Shown here: in pieces, positions 25,658 to 39,600 of the stretch
How the letters are laid out: every line of letters starts with the position of its first letter
Numbering within the stretch: position 1 is the first letter of the stretch
DNA from: Lepidurus packardi
Lineage: Eukaryota > Arthropoda > Branchiopoda > Notostraca > Triopsidae
NCBI GenBank assembly: GCA_023053545.1
Contig: JAKZAN010000121.1
Location: 21,385 to 85,384 of the forward strand
Length of the DNA stretch: 64,000 nt
Direction: 5' to 3'
Notes under the pieces: generated by a model
Told to the model about the DNA's origin: nothing
The model's database searches: none
The model's input: the letters and a program-made list of their open reading frames with translations, nothing else
Made by a program: the position numbers and the translations under genes

Positions 25658-28600
25658 GACTTTATAAATTCCTTACGGATTATATCAATTCCTTGCGGAA
25701 TTAATTAATTCTTTACGGAATGAATTAATTCCTTACGGACTGAATTAATTTCTTACGGACTTAATTAATTCCTTACGGCCTGATTTAATTCCTTACAGAC
25801 TGAATTAATTCCTTACGTCCTGATTTAATTCATTACAGACTGAATTAATTCCTTATGGACTGAATTAATTCTTTACGAACTTAATTAATTCCTTACGGAC
25901 TTAATTAATTCCTTACGGACTTAATTAATTCCTTGTGGACTGAAATAAATCCTTACGGACTGAATTAATTCCTTACGGACTGAATCAATTCCTTACCGAC
26001 TTAATTAATTCATTTCGGACTGAATTAATTCCCTACGGACTTAATTAATTCATTTCGGACTGAATTAATTCCTTACGGACTGAATTAATTCCTTACGGAC
26101 TGAATTAGTACCTTACGGACTGAATTAATTCTTTATGATTGATTGAATTCCTTACTTACTGAATTAGTTAGTTACGGACTGAATTAATTCCTTACGGACT
26201 GAATTAATTAATTAAACTGAATTAACTACTTACGGACTGTATTAATTCTTTACGGACTGAATTAATTCCTTGGGGACTCAATTAATTCCTTACGGACTTA
26301 ATTAATTCATTACGGACTTTATTATTTCCTTGTGGAATGAAATAATTGCTTACGGACTGAATTAATTCCTTACGGACTGAATCAATTCCTTACAGACTGA
26401 ATTAATTCTTTACGGACTGAATTAATTCCTTACGGACTTAATTAATTCCTTACTTACTGAATTAGTTAGTTTCGGACTGAATTAATTCTTTACGGACTGA
26501 ATTAATTAATTACGGACTGAATTAATTCCTTACGGACTTAATTAATTCTTTACGGACTGAATTAATTCCTTTCGGACTGAATTAATTCCTTATGGACTGA
26601 AATAATTCCTTACGGAATGAATTAATTCATTACGGACTTAATTAAATCCTTACCGACTTAATTAATTCCTTACGGAATGAACTAATTCCTTACGGAATGA
26701 ATTAATTCCTTACGGAATGAATTAATTCCTTACGGAATGAATTAATTCCTTACGGACTTAATTAATTCTTTACGGACTGAATTAATTCCTTTCGGACTGA
26801 ATTAATTTCTTACGGACTGAACTAATTCCTTACGGACGGAATTAATTCCTTACGGACTGAATTAATTCCTTACGGAATGAATTAATTCATTACGGACTTA
26901 ATTAAATCCTTACCGACTTAATTAATTCCTTACGGAATGAATTAATTCCTTACGGAATGAATTAATTCCCTACGGACTTAATTAATTCATTTCGGACTGA
27001 ATTAATTCCCTACGGAATGAATTAATTCCTTACGGAATGAATTAATTCCTTACGGAATGAATTAATTCCTTACGGAATAAATTAATTCCTTACGTACTGA
27101 ATTAGTTCCTTTCGGACTTAATTAATTCATTACGGACTTAATTAAATCCTTACCGACTTAATTAATTCCTTACGTACTGAATTAATTCCTTACGTACTGA
27201 ATTAATTCCTTAAGGACTGAATTAATTCCTTACGGAATGAATTAATTCTTTAGGATTGATTGAATTCCTTTCTTACTGAATTAATTCCTTTCTTACTGAA
27301 TTAATTCCTTATGGACTGAATTAATTCCTTACGGATTTAATTAATTCCTTACGGATTTAATTAATTCCTTACGGATTTAATTAATTCCTTACGGATTTAA
27401 TTAATTCCTTACGGGCTGAAGTAATTCATTACGGACTTAATTAATTCCTTACGGACTGAATTAATTCCTTACGGACTGAATTAATTCTTTACGGGCTGAA
27501 GTAATTCATTACGGACTGAATTAATTCTTTACGGGCTGAAGAAATTCATTACGGACTTAATTAATTCCTTACGGACTGAATTAATTCTTTAGGATTGATT
27601 GAATTCCTTTCTTACTGAATTAATTCCTTACGGACTTAATTAATTCGTTGCGGACTGAATTAATTCCTTACGGACTGAATTAATTCCTTACGGACTGAAT
27701 TAATTCTTTATGGACTGAATTAATTCATTACGGACTGAATTAATTCCTTACGGACTTAATTAATTCCTTACGGACTGAACTAATTCCTTACGGACGGAAT
27801 TAATTCCTTACGGACTGAATTAATTCCTTACGGAATGAATTAATTCATTACGGACTTAATTAATTCCTTACGGACTGAATTAATTCTTTACTGACTTTAT
27901 AAATTCCTTACGGATTATATCAATTCCTTACGGACTTAAATAATTCCTTGTGGACTGAAATAAATCCTTACGGACTGAATTAATTCCTTACGGACTGAAT
28001 CAATTCCTTACGGACTGAATTAATTCTTTACGGACTGAATTAATTCCTTACGGACTGAATTAATTCCTTACGGACTGAACTAATTCCTTACGGACGGAAT
28101 TAATTCTTTACGGACTGAATTAATTCCTTACGGAATGAATTAATTCATTACGGACTTAATTAATTCATTTCGGACTGAATTAATTCCCTACGGACTTAAT
28201 TAATTCATTTCGGACTGAATTAATTCCCTACGGACTTAATTAATTCATTTCTGACTGAATTATATCCTTACGGACTGAATTAATTCCTTACGGACTGAAT
28301 TAGTACCTTACGGACTGAATTAATTCTTTATGATTGATTGAATTCCTTACTTACGGAATTAGTTAGTTACGGACTGAATTAATTCCTTACGGACTGAATT
28401 AATTCATTACGGGTTTAATTAAATCCTTACCGACTTAATTAATTCCTTACGGAATGAATTAATTCCTTACGGAATGAATTAATTCCCTACGGACTTAATT
28501 AATTCATTTCGGACTGAATTAATTCTTTACGGACTGAATTAATTCTTTATTATTGAATGAATTCCTTACTTACTGAATTAGTTAGTTACGGACTGAATTA

Positions 28601-29195
28601 ACTCCTTACGGACTGAATTAATTAATTACGGACTGAATTAATCCTTTACGGACTGAATTAATTCCTTGGGGACTGAATTAATTCCTTACGGACTGAACTA
28701 ATTCCTTACGGAATGAATTAATTCCTTACGGACTGAACAAATTCCTTACGGATTTAATTAATTCCTTACGGACTGAACAAATTCCTTACGGACTGAACAA
28801 ATTCCTTACGGGCTTAATAAATTCCTTACGGACTGAATTAATTCCTTACGGACTGAATTAATTCTTTACGGACTGAATTAATTCATTACGGAATGAATTA
28901 ATTCATTACGGACTTAATTAAATCCTTACCGACTTTATTAATTCCTTACGGAATGAACTAATTGTTTACGGAATGAATTAATTCCTTACGGAATGAATTA
29001 ATTCCTTACGGAATGAATTAATTCCTTACGGACTTAATTAATTCTTTACGGACTGAATTAATTCCTTTCGGACTGAATTAATTCCTTACGGACTGAACTA
29101 ATTCCTTACGGACGGAATTAATTCCTTACGGACTGAATTAATTCCTTACGGAATGAATTAATTCATTACGGACTTAATTAAATCTTTACCGAATT

Positions 29196-29295
29196 AATTA
29201 ATTCCTTACGGAATGAATTAATTCCTTACGGAATGAATTAATTCCTTACGGAATGAATTAATTCCTTACGGAATGAATTAATTCCTTACGGAATG
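29196..29295. repeat. Homogeneous run of five GGAATG units
   Basis: Five consecutive identical 20-bp units end in GGAATG instead of GGACTG, followed by one ending GGAATA. Shorter runs of the same variant occur near 26,690-26,750, 27,010-27,060 and 30,060-30,120. This is local homogenisation of one variant by single-unit expansion, in contrast with the mixed order elsewhere. Confidence 0.9.
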
Positions 29296-30505
29296 AATTA
29301 ATTCCTTACGGAATAAATTAATTCCTTACGTACTGAATTAGTTCCTTTCGGACTTAATTAATTCATTACGGACTTAATTAAATCCTTACCGACTTAAATA
29401 ATTCCTTACGGAATGTATTAATTCCTTACGGAATGAATTAATTCCCTACGGACTTAATTAATTCATTTCGGACTTAATTAATTCCTTACGGACTGAATTA
29501 ATTCTTTATGATTGAATGAATTCCTTACTTACTGAATTAGTTAGTTACGGACTGAATTAATTCCTTACGGACTGAATTAATTTATTACGGACTGAATTAA
29601 CTACCTACGGACTGAATTAATCCTTTACGGACTGAATTAATTCCTTGGGGACTGAATTAATTCCTTACGGACATAATTAATTCATTACGGACTTAATTAT
29701 TTCCTTACGGACTTAATTAATTCCTTACGGAATGAATTAATTCCTTACGGACTGAACAAATTCCTTACGGACTTAATTAATTCCTTACGGACTGAATTAA
29801 TTCTTAATGATTGATTGAATTCCTTACTTACTGAATTAGTTAGTTTCGGACTGAATTAATTCTTTACGGACTGAATTAATTAATTACGGACTGAATTAAT
29901 TCCTTACGGACTTAATTAATTCTTTACGGACTGAATTAATTCCTTTCGGACTGAATTAATTCCTTACGGAATGAAATAATTCCTTACGGAATGAATTAAT
30001 TCATTACGGACTTAATTAAATCCTTACCGACTTAATTAATTCCTTACGGAATGAACTAATTCCTTACGGAATGAATTAATTCCTTACGGAATGAATTAAT
30101 TCCTTACGGAATGAATTAATTCCTTACGGACTTAATTAATTCTTTACGGACTGAATTAATTCCTTTCGGACTGAATTAATTTCTTACGGACTGAACTAAT
30201 TCCTTACGGACGGAATTAATTCCTTACGGAATGAATTAATTCATTACGGACTTAATTAAATCTTTACCGAATTAATTAATTCCTTACGGAATGAATTAAT
30301 TCCTTACGGAATGAATTAATTCCTTACGGAATGAATTAATTCCTTACGGAATAAATTAATTCCTTACGTACTGAATTAGTTCCTTTCGGACTTAATTAAT
30401 TCATTACGGACTTAATTAAATCCTTACCGACTTAATTAATTCCTTACGTACTGAATTAATTCCTTAAGGACTGAATTAATTCCTTACGGAATGAATTAAT
30501 TCTTT

Positions 30506-32215
30506 AGGATTGATTGAATTCGTTTCTTACTGAATTAATTCCTTTCTTACTGAATTAATTCCTTATGGACTGAATTAATTCCTTACGGATTTAATTAATT
30601 CCTTACGGACTTAATTAATTCCTTACGGATTTAATTAATTCCTTACGGGCTGAAGTAATTCATTACGGACTTAATTAATTCCTTACGGACTGAATTAATT
30701 CCTTACGGACTGAAATAATTCTTTACGGGCTGAAGTAATTCATTACGGACTTAATTAATTCCTTACGGACTGAATTAATTCTTTAGGATTGATTGAATTC
30801 CTTTCTTACTGAATTAATTCCTTATGGACTGAATTAATTCCTTACGGATTTAATTAATTCCTTACGGACTTAATTAATTCGTTGCGGACTGAATTAATTC
30901 CTTACGGACTGAATTAATTCCTTACGCACTGAATTAATTATTTATGGACTGAATTAATTCATTACGGACTGAATTAATTCATTACGGACTTAATTAATTC
31001 CTTACGGACTGAACTAATTCCTTACGGACGGAATTAATTCCTTACGGACTGAATTAATTCCTTACGGAATGAATTAATTCATTACGGACTTAATTAATTC
31101 CTTACGGACTGAATTAATTCTTTACTGACTTTATAAATTCCTTACGGATTATATCAATTCCTTACGGACTTAATTAATTCCTTACGGACTTAATTAATTC
31201 CTTGTGGACTGAAATAAATCCTTACGGACTGAATTAATTCCTTACGGACTGAATCAATTCCTTACGGACTGAATTAATTCTTTACGGACTGAATTAATTC
31301 CTTACGGACTGAATTAATTCCTTACGGACTGAACTAATTCCTTACGGACGGAATTAATTCCTTACGGAATGAATTAATTCTTTAGGATTGATTGAATTCC
31401 TTTCTTACTGAATTAATTCCTTTCTTACTGAATTAATTCCTTTCTTACTGAATTAATTCCTTATGGACTGAATTAATTCCTTACGGATTTAATTAATTCC
31501 TTACGGACTTAATTAATTCCTTACGGATTTAATTAATTCCTTACGGGCTGAAGTAATTCATTACGGACTTAATTAATTCCTTACGGACTGAATTAATTCC
31601 TTACGGACTGAATTAATTCTTTACGGGCTGAAGTAATTCATTACGGACTTAATTAATTCCTTACGGACTGAATTAATTCTTTAGGATTGATTGAATTCCT
31701 TTCTTACTGAATTAATTCCTTATGGACTGAATTAATTCCTTACGGATTTAATTAATTCCTTACGGACTTAATTAATTCGTTGCGGACTGAATTAATTCCT
31801 TACGGACTGAATTAATTCCTTACGGACTGAATTAATTCTTTATGGACTGAATTAATTCATTACGGACTGAATTAATTCCTTACGGACTTAATTAATTCCT
31901 TACGGACTGAACTAATTCCTTACGGACGGAATTAATTCCTTACGGACTGAATTAATTCCTTACGGAATGAATTAATTCATTACGGACTTAATTAATTCCT
32001 TACGGACTGAATTAATTCTTTACTGACTTTATAAATTCCTTACGGATTATATCAATTCCTTACGGACTTAATTAATTCCTTACGGACTTAATTAATTCCT
32101 TGTGGACTGAAATAAATCCTTACGGACTTAATTAATTCCTTACGGACTGAATCAATTCCTTACGGACTGAATTAATTCTTTACGGACTGAATTAATTCCT
32201 TACGGACTGAATTAA
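30506..32215. repeat. B-type block in C1, two tandem copies (~0.88 kb)
   Basis: Punctuation at 30,506 and 31,384 (offset 878) and at 30,785 and 31,683 (offset 898) shows a tandem pair. A third relative starts at 27,252. Each begins with extra CCTTTCTTACTG units placed without the TTTAGGATTG half: one extra at 27,252 and 30,506, two at 31,384. That is stepwise gain of a single 20-bp unit. The block then runs through GGGCTGAAGTAATTC, CGTTGCGG, GACTTTATAAATT and CTTGTGG units. Confidence 0.8.
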
Positions 32216-34243
32216 TTCCCTACGGACTTAATTAATTCATTTCGGACTGAATTAATTCCTTACGGACTGAATTAATTCCTTACGGACTGAATTAGAACCT
32301 TACGGACTGAATTAATTCTTTATGATTGATTGAATTCCTTACTTACTGAATTAGTTAGTTACGGACTGAATTAATTCCTTACGGACTGAATTAATTCATT
32401 ACGGGTTTAATTAAATCCTTACCGACTTAATTAATTACTTACGGAATGAATTAATTCCTTACGGAATGAATTAATTCCCTACGGACTTAATTAATTCATT
32501 TCGGACTGAATTAATTCCTTACGGACTGAATTAATTCTTTATGATTGAATGAATTCCTTACTTACTGAATTAGTTAGTTACGGACTGAATTAATTCCTTA
32601 CGGACTGAATTAATTAATTACGGACTGAATTAATCCTTTACGGACTGAATTAATTCCTTGGGGACTGAATTAATTCCTTACGGACTTAATTAATTCATTA
32701 CGGACTTAATTATTTCCTTACGGACTTAATTAATTCCTTACGGAATGAATTAATTCCTTACGGACTGAACAAATTCCTTACGGACTTAATTAATTCCTTA
32801 CGGACTGAACAAATTCCTTACGGACTTAATTAATTCCTTACGGACTGAACAAATTCCTTACGGACTTAATAAATTCCTTACGGACTGAATTAATTCCTTA
32901 CGGACTGAATTAATTCTTTACGGACTGAATTAATTCATTACGGACTGAATTAATTCCTTACGGACTTAATTAATTCCTTACGGACTGAACTTATTCCTTA
33001 CGGACTTAATTAACTCCTTACGGACTTAATTAATTCTTTACGGACTGAATTAATTCCTGACGGACTGAATTAATTTTTTACGGACTTAATTAATTCCTTA
33101 CGGACTTAACAAATTCCTTACGGACTTAATAAATTCCTTACGGACTTAATTAATTCCTTACTGACTGAATTAATTCTTTATGATTGATTGAATTCCTTAC
33201 TTACTGAATTAGTAAGTTTCGGACTGAATTAATTCCTTACGGACTGAATTAATTCCTTACGGACTGAACTAATTCTTTACGGACTTAATTAATTCATTAC
33301 GGACTTAATTAAATCCTTACCGACTTAATTAATTCCTTACGTACTGAATTAATTCCTTACGGACTGAATTAATTCCTTACGGACTGAATTAATTCCTTAC
33401 GGACTGAATTAATTCTTTACGGACTGAATTAATTCCTTACGGACTGAATTAATTAATTACGGACTGAATTAACTACTTACGGACTGATTAATTCTTTACG
33501 AACTGAATTAATTCCTTGGGGACTGAATTAATTCCTAACGGACTCAATTAATTCATTACGGACTTAATTATTTCCTTACGGACTGAATTAATTCCTTACG
33601 GACTTAATTAATTCATTACGGACTGAATTAAATACTAAGGGAATGAATTAGTTCCTAACGGACTGAATTAAATACTTAGGGACTGAATTAATTCCTAACG
33701 GACTGAATTAATTCCTTACGGACTGAATTAATTCTTTACGGACTGAATTAATTCCTTACGGACTGAATTAATTCCTTACGGACTGAATTAATTCCTTACG
33801 GACTTAATTAATTCATTACGGACTGAAATAATTCCTTAGGGACTGAATTAATTCCTTACGGACTGAATTAAATACTTAGGGACTGAACTAATTCCAAACG
33901 GACTGAATTAATTCCTTTGGGACTGAATTAATTCCTTACGGACTGAATTAATTCCTTACGGAATGAATTAATTCATTACGGAATGAATTAATTCCTTACG
34001 GATTGAATCAATTCCTTACTTACGGAATTAATTCCTTACGGACTGATTTAATTCCTTACGGACTGAATTAATTCTTTATGCTTGATTGAATACCTTACTT
34101 ACTGAATTAGTTAGTTTCGGACTGAATTAATTCCTTACGGACTGAATTAATTCCTTACGGACTGAACTAATTCCTTACGGACGGAATTAATTCCTTACGG
34201 ACTGAATTAATTCCTTACGGAATGAATTAATTCCTTACGGAAT

Positions 34244-34419
34244 GAATTAATTAATTACGGACTGAATTAACTACTTACGGACTGATTAATTCTTTACGAA
34301 CTGAATTAATTCCTTGGGGACTGAATAAATTCCTAACGGACTGAATTAATTAATTACGGACTGAATTAACTACTTACGGACTGATTAATTCTTTACGAAC
34401 TGAATTAATTCCTTGGGGA
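34244..34419. repeat. 99-bp tandem duplication (five units minus one base)
   Basis: The 19-bp ACTGATTAATTC unit occurs at 34,281 and 34,380. The order AATTAATTAATTACGG, AATTAACTACTTACGG, 19-bp unit and CTTGGGG is repeated. The same 99-bp spacing recurs at 36,057/36,156 and 37,432/37,531. The last pair is followed by a third copy only 39 bp further on (37,570). Confidence 0.85.
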
Positions 34420-36558
34420 CTGAATTAATTCTTTACAGACTCAATTAATTCATTACGGACTTAATTATTTCCTTACGGACTGAATTAATTCATTACGGAC
34501 TTAATTAATCCATTACGGAATTAATTAATTCATTACGGACTTAATTATTTCCTTACGGACTGAATTAATTCCTTACGGACTTAATTAATTCATTACGGAC
34601 TGAATTAAATACTTAGGGAATGAATTAATTCCTAACGGACTGAATTAAATACTTAGGGACTGAATTAATTCCTAACGGACTGAATTAATTCCTTACGGAC
34701 TGAATTAATTCTTTACGGACTGAATTAATTCCTTACGGACTTAATTAATTCATTACGGACTGAAATAATTCCTTACGGACTGAATTAATTCCTTACGGAC
34801 TGAATTAAATACTTAGGGACTGAACTAATTCCAAACGGACTGAATTAATTCCTTTGGGACTGAATTAATTCCTTACGGAATTAATTAATTCTTTACGGAC
34901 TGAATTAGTTCCTTACGGACTGAATTAATTCCTTACGGACTGAACTAATTCCTTACGGACTGAATTAATTCCTTACGGAATGAATTAATTCATTACGGAC
35001 TTAATTAAATCCTTACCGAATTAATTAATTCCTTACGGAATGAATTAATTCCTTACGGAATGAATTAATTCCTTACGGATTGAATCAATTCCTTACTTAC
35101 GGAATTAATTCCTTACGGACTGATTTAATTCCTTACGGACTGAATTAAATCCTTACCGACTTAGTTAATTCCTTACGGAATGAATTAATTCCTTACGGAA
35201 TGAATTAATTCCTTACGGACTGAATTAATTCTTTATGCTTGATTGAATTCCTTACTTACTGAATTAGTTAGTTTCGGACTGAATTAATTCCTTACGGACT
35301 GAATTAATTCCTTACGGACTGAACTAATTAATTACGGACGGAATTAATTCCTTACGGACTGAATTAATTCCTTACGGAATGAATTAATTCCTTACGGAAT
35401 GAATTAATTCTTTACGGACTGAATTAATTCCTTACGGACTTAATTAATTCATTACGGACTGAAATAATTCCTTACGGACTGAATTAATTCCTTACGGACT
35501 GAATTAAATACTTAGGGACTGAACTAATTCCAAACGGACTGAATTAATTCCTTTGGGACTGAATTAATTCCTTACGGACTTAATTAATTCTTTACGGACT
35601 GAATTAGTTCCTTACGGACTGAATTAATTCCTTACGGACTGAACTAATTCCTTACGGACTGAATTAATTCCTTACGGAATGAATTAATTCATTACGGACT
35701 TAATTAAATCCTTACCGAATTAATTAATTCCTTACGGAATGAATTAATTCCTTACGGAATGAATTAATTCCTTACGGATTGAATTAAATCCTGACCGACT
35801 TAGTTAATTCCTTACGGAATGAATTAATTCCTTACGGACTGAATTAATTCTTTATGCTTGATTGAATTCCTTACTTACTGAATTAGTTAGTTTCGGGCTG
35901 AATTAATTCCTTACGGACTGAATTAATTCCTTACGGACTGAACTAATTCCTTACGGACGGAATTAATTCCTTACGGACTGAATTAATTGCTTGAGGAATG
36001 AATTAATTCCTTACGGAATGAATTAATTAATTACGGACTGAATTAACTACTTACGGACTGATTAATTCTTTACGAACTGAATTAATTCCTTGGGGACTGA
36101 ATAAATTCCTAACGGACTGAATTAATTAATTACGGACTGAATTAACTACTTACGGACTGATTAATTCTTTACGAACTGAATTAATTCCTTGGGGACTGAA
36201 TTAATTCTTTACGGACTCAATTAATTCATTACGGACTTAATTATTTCCTTACGGACTGAATTAATTCATTACGGACTTAATTAATCCATTACGGAATTAA
36301 TTAATTCATTACGGACTTAATTATTTCCTTACGGACTGAATTAATTCCTTACGGACTTAATTAATTCCTTACGGACTGAATTAAATACTTAGGGAATGAA
36401 TTAATTCCTAACGGACTGAATTAAATACTTAGGGACTGAATTAATTCCTAACGGACTGAATTAATTCCTTACGGACTGAATTAATTCTTTACGGACTGAA
36501 TTAATTCCTTACGGACTGAATTAATTCCTTACGGACTGAATAAATTCCTTACGGACTG

Positions 36559-36676
36559 AATTAATTCTTTACGGACTGAATTAATTCCTTACGGCTGAAT
36601 TAATTCCTTACGGACTGAATTAATTCTTTACGGACTGAATTAATTCCTTACGGCTGAATTAATTCCTTACGCACTG
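36559..36676. repeat. 59-bp tandem duplication containing a 19-bp unit
   Basis: The trimer is TTCTTTACGGACTG unit, a 19-bp unit ending TTACGGCTG (one A lost), and a canonical unit. The A deletion occurs at 36,591 and 36,650, exactly 59 bp apart. The one-base deletion therefore predates the duplication. The second copy's last unit differs by one base (ACGCACTG). Confidence 0.9.
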
Positions 36677-39600
36677 AACTAATTCCTTACTGACGGAACT
36701 ATTTCCTTACGGACTGAATTAATTCCTTTCCGACTGAACTAATTCCTTACGGACGGAATTAATTCCTTACGGACTGAATTAATTCCTTACTGAATGAATT
36801 AATTCATTACGAAATGAATTAATTCCTTACGGAATGAATTAATTCCCTACAGACTTAATTAATTCGTTTCGGACTGAATTAATTCCCTACGGACTTAATT
36901 AATTAATTACGGACTGAATTAACTACTTACGGACTGAATTAATTCTTTACGGACTGAATTAATTCCTTGGGGACTGAATTAATTCCTTACGGACTGAATT
37001 AAATCCTTACGGACTGAATCAATTCCTTACGGACTGAATTAATTCTTTACGGACTGAATTAATTCTTTACGGACTGAATTAATTCCTTACGGCCTGAACT
37101 AATTCCTTACGGACGGAATTAATTCCTTACGGACTGAATTAATTCATTACGGACTTAATTAAATCCTTACCGACTTAATTAATTCCTTACGGAATGAATT
37201 AATTCCTTACGGAATGAATTAATTCCCTACGGACTTAATTAATTCATTTCGGACTGAATTAATTCCTTTCGGACTGAATTAATTCCTTACGGACTGAATT
37301 AATTCCTTACGGACTGAATTAATTCTTTATGATTGATTGAATTCCTTACTTACTGAATTAGTTAGTTACGGACTGAATTAATTCCTTACGGACTGAATTA
37401 AATAATTACGGACTGAATTAACTACTTACGGACTGATTAATTCTTTACGAACTGAATTAATTCCTTGGGGACTGAATTAATTCCTAACGGACTGAATTAA
37501 TTAATTACGGACTGAATTAACTACTTACGGACTGATTAATTCTTTACGAACTGAATTAACTACTTACGGACTGATTAATTCTTTACGAACTGAATTAATT
37601 CCTTGGGGACTGAATTAATTCCTTACGGACTCAATTAATTCCTTACGGACTTAATTATTTCCTTACGGACTGAATTAATTCATTACGGACTTAATTAATC
37701 CATTACGGAATTAATTAATTCATTACGGACTCCATTATTTTCTTACGGGCTGAATTAATTCCTTACGGACTTAATTAATTCATTACGGACTGAATTAAAT
37801 ACTTAGGGACTGAATTTATTCCTAACGGACTGAATTAATTCCTTACGAACTGAATTAATTCTTTACGGACTGAATTAATTCCTTACGGACTGAATTAATT
37901 CCTTACGGACTGAATTAATTCCTTACGGACTTAATTAATTCATTACGGACTGAAATAATTCCTTACGGACTGAATTAATTCCTTACGGACTGAATTAAAT
38001 ACTTAGGGACTGAACTAATTCCAAACGGACTGAATTAATTCCTTTGGGACTGAATTAATTCCTTACGGACTTAATTAATTCTTTACGGACTGAATTAGTT
38101 CCTTACGGACTGAATTAATTCCTTACGGACTGAACTAATTCCTTACGGACTGAATTAATTCCTTACGGAATGAATTAATTCATTACGGATTGAATCAATT
38201 CCTTACTTACGGATTGAATCAATTCCTTACTTACGGAATTAATTCCTTACGGACTGATTTAATTCCTTACGGACTGAATTAAATCCTTACCGACTTAGTT
38301 AATTCCTTACGGAATGAATTAATTCCTTACGGAATGAATTAATTCCTTACGGACTGAATTAATTCTTTATGCTTGATTGAATTCCTTACTTACTGAATTA
38401 GTTAGTTTCGGACTGAATTAATTCCTTACGGACTGAATTAATTCCTTACGGACTGAACTAATTCCTTACGGACGGAATTAATTCCTTACGGACTGAATTA
38501 ATTCCTTACGGAATGAATTAATTCCTTACGGAATGAATTAATTCTTTACGGACTTAATTAATTCATTACGGACTTAATTAAATCCTTACCGACTTAATTA
38601 ATTCCTTACGTACTGAATTAATTCCTTACGGACTGAATTAATTCCTTACGGACTGAATTAATTCCTTACGGACTGAATTAATTCTTTACGGACTGAATTA
38701 ATTCCTTACGGACTGAATTAATTAATTACGGACTGAATTAACTACTTACGGACTGATTAATTCTTTACGAACTGAATTAATTCCTTGGGGACTGAATTAA
38801 TTCCTAACGGATTCAATTAATTCATTACGGACTTAATTATTTCCTTACGGACTGAATTAATTCATTACGGACTTAATTAATCCATTACGGAATTAATTAA
38901 TTCATTACGGACTCCATTATTTCCTTACGGACTGAATTAATTCCTTACGGACTTAATTAATTCATTACGGACTGAATTAAATACTTAGGGAATGAATTAA
39001 TTCCTAACGGACTGAATTAAATACTTACGGACTGAATTAATTCTTTACGGACTGAATTAATTCCTTACCTACTGAATTAATTCCTTACGGACTGAATTAA
39101 TTCCTTACGGACTTAATTAATTCATTACGGACTGAAATAATTCCTTACGGACTGAATTAATTCCTTACGGACTGAATTAAATACTTAGGGACTGAACTAA
39201 TTCCAAACGGACTGAATTAATTCCTTTGGGACTGAAATAATTCCTTACGGACTTAATTAATTCTTTACGGACTGAATTAGTTCCTTACGGACTGAATTAA
39301 TTCCTTACGGACTGAACTAATTCCTTACGGACTGAATTAATTCCTTACGGAATGAATTAATTCATTACGGACTTAATTAAATCCTTACCGAATTAATTAA
39401 TTCCTTACGGAATGAATTAATTCCTTACGGAATGAATTAATTCCTTACGGATTGAATCAATTCCTTACTTACGGAATTAATTCCTTACGGACTGATTTAA
39501 TTCCTTACGGACTGAATTAAATCCTTACCGACTTAGTTAATTCATTACGGAATGAATTAATTCCTTACGGACTGAATTAATTCTTTATGCTTGATTGAAT

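Larger units (their letters stand above)
11400..25990. repeat. Satellite domain B (HOR subfamily B)
   Basis: This domain is defined by GAACAAATTCC units, often alternating with GGACTT-ending units, and by punctuation ending CCTTTCTTACTG. Other diagnostic units are GGGCTGAAGTAATTC, CTTGTGGACTG, CGTTGCGG, GACTTTATAAATTCC, GGATTATATC and the GGCCTGATTT/TTACAGACTG pair. About half the units end GGACTT. It is organised as a long super-repeat. Compared with domain A, AATCATTTCC, TATATTAATT and GAAGTTATTAG units are absent. Confidence 0.8.
25990..33180. repeat. Satellite domain C1 (mosaic of B-type and C-type blocks)
   Basis: New markers appear: TTTATGATTG punctuation followed by CCTTACTTACTG and a unit with AATTAGTTAGTTACGG (first at about 26,135), TTACCGACTT, CATTTCGGACTG, CTTGGGGACTG and runs of GGAATG units. 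B-type blocks (TTTAGGATTG with CCTTTCTTACTG, GGGCTGAAGTAATTC, CTTGTGG, GACTTTATAAATT) are interleaved at about 27,245-28,155 and 30,500-32,215. Some C-type landmarks repeat about 3,992 bp apart (ATTGAATGAATTCC at 28,552 and 32,544). Confidence 0.75.

Noticed and set aside
26690..30500. Relation to human satellite II/III (GGAAT repeats)
   Set aside because: GGAATG here is a two-base variant of GGACTG within a 20-bp unit. There is no 5-bp periodicity.
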